Shown here: positions 35,212-44,802 of the stretch, piece by piece
Layout: every line of letters starts with the position of its first letter
Numbering within the stretch: the stretch's first letter is position 1
Assembly (NCBI GenBank): GCA_037157565.1
Contig: JAZHRO010000002.1
Location: 80,011,501-80,075,500, forward strand
Direction of reading: 5' to 3'
Length of the DNA: 64,000 bases
Source: Thalassia testudinum
Taxonomy: Eukaryota > Streptophyta > Magnoliopsida > Alismatales > Hydrocharitaceae
The notes under the pieces: generated by a model
Told to the model about the DNA's origin: nothing
Seen by the model: only the letters and a program-made list of their open reading frames with translations
Databases searched by the model: none
Translations under genes and position numbers: made by a program

Positions 35212-36594
35212 TGACGTGCCTTCGTGCGTGTGTGTTAAGAGGTGTCGTTATAGTTGCACTTGATACGTCGGTTTTAAAAGAAGTAAACGGAGGTGAGTCC
35301 GAGTGTCGATCTCAGGGAGGCGTGGAAATCGGATTTTGTTTACCACTTGTTGTCACGAAAAAGGCGGAGTTTTGCTTGCGAAAGAAACGGTTTTGAAAAG
35401 TGAGAGATAGAGAGAGTTTAGGGTTAGAAAGCTCTTGGTTTTGATCATGCACTTTAAACAGAAATTAAAAAGGCAACTAAATGGAAAATAATTTCATTAA
35501 ACATGCATTCATAGTTCATGGTTTACAATATTAAATACATGCTTCAACAAAAGTAAATGAAAGCTTAAAAGAGAGAGAGAGAGAGGTAGAGAGAGAGTGG
35601 AGAGCGACGAGGCAGCCACGGCGGTGGAGGAGGCTCCGTCGGCGGCTCGTCGTCTCCGGCGATTACAAGAGTGCCTAAGACTAGCTAGGAGAGGAGTGGA
35701 GTAGTTGCAAGTGGGAGAGGATGCCTTGAATGGTGGTAGAAGGGGGTTTAAATAGAGTTAAGGGCTTCCTAAAAGAAGAATGTGCTTTAGCGACATCCAG
35801 AACGTCGCTAAAACCGCTTCCATATACGTCGGTGAAGGCCTTCTGCCGCCGGTCAGCCGCCCGCCCCTCTCTCTCTTCAGGCGCGATCCGTGGACGTCGA
35901 ACGAGAGCCGTCCGATTGATGATCGGACGGCTGAGATCCTCCCGCGCCTGCGCTAGGATCGCGCTTCGGGCGTGCGTGCGCGCGCGCGTGGGAGGTGGGG
36001 CGCTGTCGTCGCGCCGCGTGGCGCGATCCTAGCCGCTCGCTTCTGATCGCATGGCTCAATTTTGCCGCGCCCTTCGCCCGCAGATGATTTTCGCTCCGCG
36101 CGAATCGAACGCGCGTCGCCGCAACGCGGGCGTGCGCGCTAACCGTTGCGCCACGCCCGCGCTTTGTCGCGGCGACCGCGGGCGAGCGCGCGGATCTCGG
36201 CCGTTCGATCGAAGATCAACGGCCGAGATGCGTCTTTGGCTGGCTTGGGGGCGTGCGGGCGGCGGGGGCGGGGCGACGTGGCGCGTTCTAGGCCGTTGAT
36301 CTCCAGATCAACGGTCAGGATTTCTTGGGCCCATTGTGGGAGCTCCGGATGTCGGATTTGGCCGATTTTGAGTCCGTTAGACTCCGTTCGTCGTTCTGAA
36401 TCCATCCGTGCGGTCCGATTGCTCATCTGAGGCCTGCTTTGACAAATGCTTTACACAAATGGCCATTAATACAGTTTATAAGCAATCTTGGTACTTGATG
36501 CATGCAATGCTCCTACTCTACTTTATGTTGTGCCTTTTATTCTAAAGATGGGCCATATTCAACCTAATTACTACCCCCTTGAGTGGTGTTATCA
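35212..36594 (-). repeat. Athila-B 3' LTR
   Basis: 1,383 bp; starts TGACGTGCC and ends GTGGTGTTATCA on the plus strand. It contains the U5 motif at 35296-35319, a (GA)n run near 35570-35600, a possible minus-strand TATA box at 35746-35757 (CTATTTAAACCC), three GATC-containing palindromes and a tRNA-like module at 36098-36160. Open frames here are chance. Confidence 0.95.
36098..36160 (-). other. tRNA-like D-arm/T-arm module in the Athila-B 3' LTR
   Basis: On the minus strand GCGCAACGGTTAGCGC (36151-36136) folds as a D-arm (GCGC stem, AACGGTTA loop) and matches a pol III A box (TGGCGCAACGG). After 21 nt, GCGCGTTCGATTCGCGC (36114-36098) is a perfect 5-bp T-stem with a TTCGATT loop and matches a B box. 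The acceptor stem does not close and the anticodon arm is imperfect, so it is not a working tRNA gene. Confidence 0.6.
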
Positions 36595-36604
36595 TACCCC
36601 CATG
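36595..36604 (-). promoter_or_regulatory. Athila-B polypurine tract
   Basis: CATGGGGGTA on the minus strand abuts the 3' LTR start; it would prime plus-strand DNA synthesis. Confidence 0.85.
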
Positions 36605-38016
36605 CTTACTCCTTGCTAGTCCCTAGCAAGGTTTATTCTAGCCTTTATTTCTTTGGCGAATTCAAGAACTAATTGCTTAGGCGCTTCGTTACTTGTCAAT
36701 AAGAGGAACTATACGAAGATCTTAATCTACAAAGACTAAGCAGCGCCCGGGTGTCTGCCAAAATACGAATCGCCCGAATCCTTGCTTTGTATATATAACT
36801 ATACTTATGTATACGTATATATCTATATATGTCTTTTTAGAATTTTTAGAATTCAGTGTGGGTTGGTAACTTTTTACGGCTACCCAACCCACCCAAAACT
36901 CGGTCAAAACCCTAAGTGCTAAGCATCTTGGTGTGAATGTTGTGATAGACTTACTTAACGGTAATTGAGACAGACTTCGAGTTTCTACGCCTCTAGGTGA
37001 CCGGAAAAGAAAATAAATTTTTGCCTGAAGGTGTATTTGTTCGATTGGTAGCTTTCTCCCTGCGTTCATTTTACTTGGGGTCAACACAAGGATTTTCCAG
37101 TGTATATCTCCCCGGCTTGTACTACTTCCCCGCTTCTTCCTTAGGTATTTTTGGTCTTCTTTTTTTGTGCAATTATTGAGCTGGGCTCTGGACAACCGAC
37201 CAATGGGCTGTTACCCACGATCACTTGCCAGCCATACTTGTGCGGTGAAGTGTGGTTTATTTTCTTTTCTTCTTTTCCCCTTTTTTTTTTTTGTTGTTGT
37301 TGTTGTTTTTTTTTTTTTTTTTTAATTATTATTTTTTTTTTTTTTACGTAGGTGGCTTCCCTAATCTCAAATGTACCTAGAGGCAGTGAAAAAGAAATGG
37401 CCTGTGGCTGGGTTCTGGACAACTTGCCAATGGGCTGTTACCCACGACAACTTGCCAGCCATACCACCCTAGAGAGTTCATTAGCTACCCAATTTCTGTC
37501 AAAATCTCCGAGAAGTGAGTTTGTGCAAAAATGTGTGTAGATGCTTAGACTCAAAGTTTTCCTGAGTTAGAGGGTGAGTTGATAAGTCGTATACTTATTA
37601 CCTTATTTATTAGGTGGATTAGAATAGCTTAAAGTTGCAAGGGTTCGCCGCTAAATCCATATTTTAATGGACACTAGGGCTAATTAAGCCTGAAGGCCTG
37701 AAAAGTCTAAGTGTTTAAGTTCTTTTTGTATTATTTCCCACTATTGACAAGTTTCTAATACCTAAGTTTTTCTTCCTAAATTCAAATTTTTTTTTTTTTT
37801 TATTCATTCAGACTGATTAATTAAGCTCAGGATTATGCAATTTACCATCCCCCCCATGCTTAAGTTGGACAATGTCCTCATTGGCAGATTCATGGATGCA
37901 GAAGGGTTTAAAAAGATAGTACCTGAGTGACGTAGACTACCAGATCAGTCCGAATCCGCTGGGTTGCCTCCCAGGAAGCGCTGAGTTTAATGCCTCCAGC
38001 TGGGCGGTGCCTGGTG
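36605..38016 (-). other. Athila-B 3' untranslated region
   Basis: No env-like ORF. It holds an imperfect direct repeat of about 60 bp (37180-37240 and 37408-37470) sharing CCAATGGGCTGTTACCCACG and ACTTGCCAGCCATAC, and a T-rich run at 37280-37345. A second tract of the CCCCCCATGC type is at 37850-37860, just downstream of pol, possibly an internal plus-strand primer. Confidence 0.7.
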
Positions 38017-41000
38017 TCAGCCCTCAACAAGGGTGACACTCTCCTTGGGGGGTACCTGGGCCAGGAAATGCTTCAATCTTTGACCATTGACTGTAAAGGT
38101 GTGCCCGGTATTAAGATCGGCGATTTCGACTGCCCCATTGGAATAGGGCTTGACCACCCGAAATGGTCCTGTCCATTTGGACCTAAGTTTCCCTGGAAAG
38201 AGTTTCAGGCGTGCATCAAATAGCCAGACTTGTTGGTTTGGCTCAAAGGTTTTCCTATGAATGAGTCGGTCGTGGACGGCTTTCATTTTCTCCTTATATA
38301 GCCGACTATTGTCAAAGGCGTCCCGACGAATTTCTTCAAGCTCAGATAATTGAAGAGTCCTTTGCGCACCAGCTAACTGGGGATCCATGTTACATTGCTT
38401 AACAGCCCAGTAAGCCCGGTGTTCCAATTCGACAGGGAGATGGCAAGCTTTGCCAAAGACCAAGCGGTAAGGTGACATGCCTATCGGGGTCTTAAAAGCG
38501 GTCCTGTATGCCCACAGGGCATCATCAAGTCATGTGGACCAGTCTTTCCTGTCAGGTCTCACAGTCTTCTGTAAAATGTTCTTGATTTGTCTGTTTGAGA
38601 CCTCAGTCTGCCCATTTGTTTGTGGATGATACGGGGTGGCAATGCGGTGGTTTACCCCGTATTTTCTAAGTAGGGCACGGAACTGGGAATGGATAAAATG
38701 GCTTCCACCATCACTGATCATGGCCTTGGGTATTCCAAAATGGGAAAAGATGTTCTTCTTTACAAAGTCCATGACAGTCTTGTGATCGCATCGTCGGGTG
38801 GCGACGGCTTCAATCCATTTGGAAACATAGTCTACCGAGACCAAGATATACTCGAAGCCGTTGGATGGTGGAAAGGGGCCCATAAAATCGATACCCCAAA
38901 CGTCGAAAATTTCGACAATCAAAATGGGCTGAAGGGGCATCATATCTTTTTTGGTCATTGTCCCTAGTGTTTGGCATCGTGAGCAAGTCTTGGCAAAGAT
39001 GTGTGCATCCTTGAATAGGGACGGCCAATAAAATCCAGACTGCAAAACTTTTGCAGCTGTTTTCTTGCCAGAGAAATGGCCGCCACATGCTTGGTCATGA
39101 CAAAAGGAAAGCACACTCTGAACCTCGTCTTCGGGGAGGCACCTCCTGATGATCTGATCAGCACAGAGGCGAAACAGCATGGGATCATCCCAGAAATAGT
39201 GCTTGGCCTCAGCCAAGAACCTGTCCCGTTGCTGTTTGGACCAGCTGTGCGGGGTTTGTCCTATAACCAGGTAGTTGACATAGTCAGCATACCATGGCAT
39301 TTTCTTGTCTTGCACGGCTAGGATGTGTTCATCAGGGAAGGTATCAGATAGAGGTAGGGAGGGTCCAATGTGGTCTGGATGAAGTCTTGACAGGTGGTCA
39401 GCCACCACATTTTTCGATCCGGCCTTGTCTTGGATTTCCAGGTCAAATTCCTGCAAAAGCAGGATCCATCTGATGAGCCTGGGTTTTGCATCCTTTTTGG
39501 CCAACAGGTGCCGGATGGCTGAATGGTCGGTGTAGATAGTCACGTGGGATCCCAGCAAGTATGATCGGAATTTTTCCAGTCCAAAGACTACAGCAAGCAA
39601 CTCTTTTTCTGTGACCGTATAATTACGCTGGGCCTCGTCCAACGTTTTGCTCGCGTAGTAGATCACCACGGGCTTCTTGTCTTGCCTTTGTCCCAGGACA
39701 GCGCCTATGGCAAAATCTGATGCGTCACACATAATCTCAAAACCCTGGGACCAGTCTGGGGGTTGAAGTACAGGTGCGGTGGAGACTAAGTCCCGGAGGG
39801 TATGATAAGCCTGGGTGCAATCAGGAGACATGTGGAAAGTTGCGTCGTTGGCTAGAAGGTCAGTCAAGGGTTTGGAAAGTTTGGAAAAGTCTTTGATGAA
39901 CCTTCGGTAGAAGCCAACATGTCCTAGAAAAGAGCGAATCTGTCGGACCGAACTAGGTGGAGGAAGTTTGGAAATTAAATCAACCTTAGCTCGATCTACC
40001 TCGATGCCCTTATGCGAAACGATGTGTCCGAGGACAATTCCTTCTTGAACCATAAAATGGCTCTTTTCCCAACTTAACACCAAGTTAACCTCGATACATC
40101 GTTTCAGGATTTTCTCCAAGTTGCTCAAACAATGGTCGAATGAATTCCCGAATACAGAGAAATCATCCATAAAGACCTCCAAGTATTCACCCACCATTTC
40201 TGAAAAAATGGCTAGCATGCAACGCTGGAAGGTTGCGGGTGCGTTGCATAACCCGAACGGCATTCGACGGAATGCAAATGTGCCATACGGGCAAGTGAAT
40301 GTGGTCTTTTCCTGATCTTCCGGAGCAATTGCGACTTGGTTATATCCTGAATATCCATCCAGGAAGCAAAAATACTTCTGCCCTGCCAATCTTTCAAGGA
40401 TTTGGTCAATGAATGGCAAGGGGAAGTGGTCCTTCTTAGTGGCTTCGTTAAGCTTCCTATAATCAATACACACTCGCCATGCGGTGGTGGTGCGGGTGGG
40501 AATGGATTCGCCATGATCATTAGTGACAACGGTGAGCCCAGCCTTCTTTGGAACCACTTGAGTGGGGCTCACCCAGGGGCTATCAGAGATAGGGTAGATG
40601 ATGTCGGCGTCGAGCCACTTGATAATTTCTTTTTTAACGACCTCCCGCATGTTAGGGTTTAACCGTCTCTGCATCTGGCGGGAAGGTCGGGCCCCGTCTT
40701 CCAGGTAAATCTTGTGGGTGCAATAGGTGGGGCTAATTCCTCTTAGATCTGAGATGGTCCAACCAATGGCGGCCCGATGTTCTGAAAGAGTTGCAGTCAA
40801 CCTTAGTTCCTGATCCTTGGTTAGATGGGAATTAATAATCACTGGGAAGGTCTGGCCAGGTCCCAAGAAGACGTACTTGAGATTCTCGGGCAATGGTTTA
40901 AGTTCAGGTGCGGGTGGGACCACAGTCGATGGGAATGGAAAGGGCGGTAGTTGATCAACATTGATTTCTTCAAATGGTGTCATGTGATGATACTCAGCCT

Positions 41001-41799
41001 TACAGAGGTCCACAGGTAATGATGGTGGCGAGTCAGAACTACGGGTTTGGTGGTCTGAGACAGAATTGAGGGTAAGGCATTCCTCGATTAAAGTTTCCAC
41101 GGGATCATGTTCCTCAATGTAATCACAATCAAAAGACTTTGTTGCCCGGAAGATATCTAATTGCATTTTCCTGTCTCCGAAGGCGATTTCCATACATCCC
41201 GTGTCGCAATCGATGTTTGCTTTAGCCGTGGCTAAGAAAGGTCTGCCTAAGATTATGGGTGCGTTCTGTAATTTTTCAGGGACTTCCATGTCGAGCACCA
41301 AAAAGTCGACTGGGAAATAGAAGTCCTTGACCCGTACAATCACGTCCTCGACAACCCCCTTCGGGGTTTTCACTGATCTATCCGCCAGCTGGATGGTGAC
41401 AGGGGTTGGTGCCAGCTCCCCAAAACCAAATTGGTGGTACAAGGTTGTGGGAATTAGGTTGATAGAAGCACCTAGGTCCAGGAGCGCTCTATCAAATGTC
41501 ATGTCCCCGATGTTGCAGGAAATCAGGGGTGCTCCTGGGTCAGTTCGTTTGAGTGGAAGGTTGCTTGATATCACGGAACTGGCTTGCTCAGAGAGTATAA
41601 CCTTCCTAGGTGCTTGAGGTCTCGGCTTACGCTTGGGTGTACAGGCATCCTTTAAGAACTTGGCGTAAGCGGGGATGTGTTTGACAGCTTCTAGAAGCGG
41701 AATATTAATCTGTACTTGTTTAAAAATTTCCATCAGCTCCTCAGTTTCCACAGTATTCTTTTTTCTCTTGATTGTTTCCAAGGCCTCAGGATAGGGTGT
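38017..41799 (-). CDS. pol: Athila-B pol polyprotein, interrupted by one UGA
   Basis: One frame of about 1,260 codons. By codons after 41781: protease with active site [12 protein letters not shown] near 100; RT about 330-620 with FMDDFSVFG near 535; RNase H about 700-800 ([20 protein letters not shown]); integrase from about 890 with HHCC finger ([17 protein letters not shown]), catalytic D near 963 ([10 protein letters not shown]), D near 1022 ([10 protein letters not shown]) and E near 1057 ([10 protein letters not shown]). UGA at 38532-38530 replaces what is CGA or similar in relatives. The frame then reads on through [15 protein letters not shown] and the C-terminal GPF module ([15 protein letters not shown]) to 38017. 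It is in frame with gag, separated by one UAG at 41802-41800. Confidence 0.95.
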
Positions 41800-43674
41800 C
41801 TAGATTGGTTCCATGTTTGGGTCCTTGGTTGGTGCTTCTTCTAAGTCGGGTAAAGTCTCGGGGAGAGTCGGCCATTTGGGATCCTGGGTTTTGGTGCCGC
41901 TTCTCAAGGTCACCGCATTCGCAGAGGCATTGGGGCCATGGGGTGATCCTTGAGAAGATGAGGATGAAGAGGCGCCAAACCCAGGAGGTGTTTGTGGAGC
42001 CGGTTGGACCATATGAGCCTGCCCGGGGTTGCCTTGGAACCCTTGCGAATTGGGGCCTCTGTTAATTATGTTTCGCGGGTTTGGTTGTGGTTGGGAAGGT
42101 AGAGATCCTTGCTGTTTACAGTCCAAGAGTTGGCTTAACTGTCCCTTTACCAAGGCCATTTCCTCCTGATGTTTTTGGTTCATGTCAGCCATCATCTTTA
42201 TTAGGGTGTCCATTTGGTTTTGTGGGGGAGGGGCCGCCCTATTTTGGTTATATTGGGGTCTAACTGGTGGTCCTTGCTGATAGTGTGGCTGTTGGTTTGG
42301 CCTGGGCTGGTTTTGGAATTGCGGTAGTTTCTGGTTTGTCCAACCAAAGTTGGGGTGATTACGCCAGCCGGTGTTGTAAGTGTTGGAGAAAGGGTCAGGT
42401 TTTGCATATCCTTGGACGGCTTGCACATCTTCTAGAATAGCCGATGTTGATGAAGAAGGAAGGGAGTAATCAAGGGTCGAGGGAGCAAAGGTCCCTCCTT
42501 GGAACATGGTTGGGGGTTGTTCCAGGTTTAGTTGGGTGAAGGGTTGGACCAGGTCAACATTATGTGCTCCTTTTGCTAGGGTGAAAGTCTGCAAGGGGTT
42601 CCTGGTCTGGTTTAGAAGCTCATCAATCTTCTTGTCCACCAATTCCACTCGATCCAACTTTTTGGCAATAATGTCCATGTCAACCATTCCAGAATTTGCT
42701 TGCACCTCATAAATCCCACCACGGGGTTGACTGGATCTGTTAAACTGGTTCATGGAGGCATTGTTGAGCGAATTCTCGCTCATAGACTCAAAGAGCTCAA
42801 ACGCGCTCTCCTCGTCTTTGTTTAGGAAGTTTCCCCCGCATGAGGCATCGACGAAGTTCCGTAGGTTGCTATGTAGACCGTGGTAGAAGATCTGGGCCAA
42901 TTGCCACCTTGGAACTTCGTGGTGTGGGCATTTCCTCAAAAGTTCATTGAATCTTTCCCACGCCTCATGAAATTGTTCCCCACCCTGGAGTGTGAAGGTA
43001 GTGATAGCTCTTCTGAGGGCATTGGTCTTTCCTATGGGGAAGAATTTCTTTAAAAATGCATGCCTCAGTTCCTCCCAGGTGGTGATGGGTCTACCTAGGG
43101 TTCTAAGCCAATGAGAAGCCTTGTCTCTTAATGAGAAAGGGAACATCTTGATTAGAACAATATCAAGGCTAATGTTCCTAGGTTTTACTGTTCTTGCTAT
43201 GCGGTCGAGATCTTCTAGGTGCTGAAAGGGGTCTTCATTTGAGCTTCCATGAAAGTGGCTCTGGATTAGACTTAATACATTAGGTTTTAGCTCAAAATCG
43301 TCTCCCCCTTCGGGGATCCTAAGGTGTGGCTCGACTCTAATGGCAGAAGGGTTATAGAAATCACGGAGGGGTCTTGGCTGGTTCTGAAATGGTGGTAAAT
43401 CAAGTGGTGGTTGTCCTGGTATGTCATTGAAAGGTGGTGGTTGTTCTTGCGGGTTCTGTAACCGTTGTATGGCTTGCATGATGGTGTGGATTTGTCGTTG
43501 CTGAAGCCGATGGTTAGCATTGATTTGAGCCTGGACGACAGCCATAGCATCTGGTGGGGGTTGATCTTCAGCCTCATCTACCCTAGGTTCAGCCATGTTT
43601 TCAACAGAGTTACGTCGCCTAGATTCCTGCCCCAAAACACACAATTCGGGATGCAGTGAGCGCCTCCCGTGCAT
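41800..43674 (-). CDS. gag: Athila-B gag
   Basis: ATG at 43674 gives 624 codons; a second ATG at 43596 (MAEPRVDEAEDQPPP) is an equally likely start. The retrotransposon gag domain spans about residues 115-265 (EDPFQHLEDLDRIARTVK, WLRTLGRPITTWEELRHAFL, FHEAWERFNELLRKCPHHEV). A glutamine/proline-rich region follows (residues 420-520), then the NAVTLRSG block near 590. No CCHC knuckle is seen, as usual for Athila. It ends ...PNMEPI then UAG. The next codons are in frame with pol, so a fused polyprotein would need read-through. The protein would form the particle shell. Confidence 0.95.
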   Translation of the reverse strand: MHGRRSLHPELCVLGQESRRRNSVENMAEPRVDEAEDQPPPDAMAVVQAQINANHRLQQRQIHTIMQAIQRLQNPQEQPPPFNDIPGQPPLDLPPFQNQPRPLRDFYNPSAIRVEPHLRIPEGGDDFELKPNVLSLIQSHFHGSSNEDPFQHLEDLDRIARTVKPRNISLDIVLIKMFPFSLRDKASHWLRTLGRPITTWEELRHAFLKKFFPIGKTNALRRAITTFTLQGGEQFHEAWERFNELLRKCPHHEVPRWQLAQIFYHGLHSNLRNFVDASCGGNFLNKDEESAFELFESMSENSLNNASMNQFNRSSQPRGGIYEVQANSGMVDMDIIAKKLDRVELVDKKIDELLNQTRNPLQTFTLAKGAHNVDLVQPFTQLNLEQPPTMFQGGTFAPSTLDYSLPSSSTSAILEDVQAVQGYAKPDPFSNTYNTGWRNHPNFGWTNQKLPQFQNQPRPNQQPHYQQGPPVRPQYNQNRAAPPPQNQMDTLIKMMADMNQKHQEEMALVKGQLSQLLDCKQQGSLPSQPQPNPRNIINRGPNSQGFQGNPGQAHMVQPAPQTPPGFGASSSSSSQGSPHGPNASANAVTLRSGTKTQDPKWPTLPETLPDLEEAPTKDPNMEPI

Positions 43675-44779
43675 ACACTAGAGAAGAACTGGAGGGGATG
43701 CGGGGGGCGACAGATGCGAGAAATGTGTTTCAATCAAGCACGCAAGCCTAATCCTTATGGTGTATTCCTTAGGAGACCTAGAAATCTCACAAAGGGTGAT
43801 TAAGTCCGTAAGCACTGGACTTCCCTTCTCAAGGCTAATCTGGCCAGGTTGATTACGAGGGGATTGCAGGGAAGGTTCTTCCTTTGGCTTGCGCCTCCGG
43901 TTCCATAGACCCCACAACCACGGTCGTTTGACACTGCCCCGCAGCCTAGTCACCAGATTCTACCAAGGGAATGAAAGCCAAGTGCCTAGCAGACAAAACC
44001 TCACCTTTTGAGACTTAACTCAGTCCTGCCTAGGGCACGTCTACTCAGTTTTAAAGGGCTAGGATAGTGCTTGTGCTTAGGGTGATGTGATGAGGCGTTG
44101 ATTGGGGTGGTGCCTCTTAATGTTCTACTTTCAAAGTGTGTGCTTCTAGCAAAACATGATTTTCAAGCAAGGATTTGTTAAGATATAGTGTCTTTTTAGT
44201 GTTCATCCTTACTTAAGTACTTTTTAGGGTTGACGTGTCTTAATTTTTTTCAAACAAGTTTCAGTGGGCACGTCAAGTTCTGCACACAACTTAGTGAAAG
44301 TAGATTTCCTTTTTGTAGAGGCTCTAAAACCCTAGTGTACTCATCCTGATAATCATGCAGCTTCTATTAGATGAGTCAGTTTTAGGGTTGAGTGGTGCGG
44401 CCCAGGTCAACTCACGGTGGCTTCGCAAACACCACTCAAGAGAGAAAGAAAAGAACACTCCAAGAATTTGTCCAGTATATTAGAGTGTACATTTTTTTGT
44501 AGGGTGGTGTATTAAGAATGTGGGTCAAGCAATCATTCGCCACGCCAATTTTTTTCAGTTTTTATGATTTTTTTAGCTTTTTCACGCAAGCAAACAATGA
44601 GAGAGAGAGAGTACTCACTATCGGTCCTCGAGGCGTCTACTTCCTTGCTACCATAGTGGAATGCGTCGCTTCGCCGTCCATGCGCCGAATTCCTGCATCC
44701 GTCAAGTAAAAAGGAAAGTAGGGCATTAGACGATATGAGAATAAAGGTGGAATGGAGGTGATAAAACAAATCTGTTGCC
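43675..44779 (-). other. Athila-B 5' leader
   Basis: The 1.1 kb between the primer-binding site and gag, in element orientation. No conserved ORF. Long leaders are usual in Athila and should carry the RNA packaging signal, which I cannot point to. Confidence 0.6.
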
Positions 44780-44780
44780 T

Positions 44781-44797
44781 CCCCGGCAACGGCGCCA
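44781..44797 (-). promoter_or_regulatory. Athila-B primer-binding site (tRNA-Asp)
   Basis: The plus strand reads CCCCGGCAACGGCGCCA, identical to the 3' end of plant tRNA-Asp including the terminal CCA. It lies 5 nt from the 5' LTR. tRNA-Asp priming is known for Athila elements. Confidence 0.93.
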
Positions 44798-44802
44798 AGA
44801 AC

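Noticed and set aside
36098..36160. Functional tRNA gene
   Set aside because: D-arm and T-arm fold, but the acceptor stem has no partner and the anticodon stem is imperfect; kept only as a tRNA-like module.
36051..36430. Open frames in the GC-rich Athila LTR as a small host gene (repeated at 45667-46046)
   Set aside because: Both copies are inside LTRs, with overlapping frames on both strands and no homology.
37151..37422. Lysine/phenylalanine-rich open frames on both strands
   Set aside because: Products of T-rich and TTG runs in the Athila-B 3' untranslated region.
36605..38016. env-like gene between pol and the 3' LTR of Athila-B
   Set aside because: Some Athila elements have one, but no long ORF, signal peptide or membrane segment is present in this 1.4 kb.
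44781..44797. tRNA-Asp gene fragment
   Set aside because: Exact 3' end of tRNA-Asp, but its position 5 nt from the LTR shows it is a primer-binding site.
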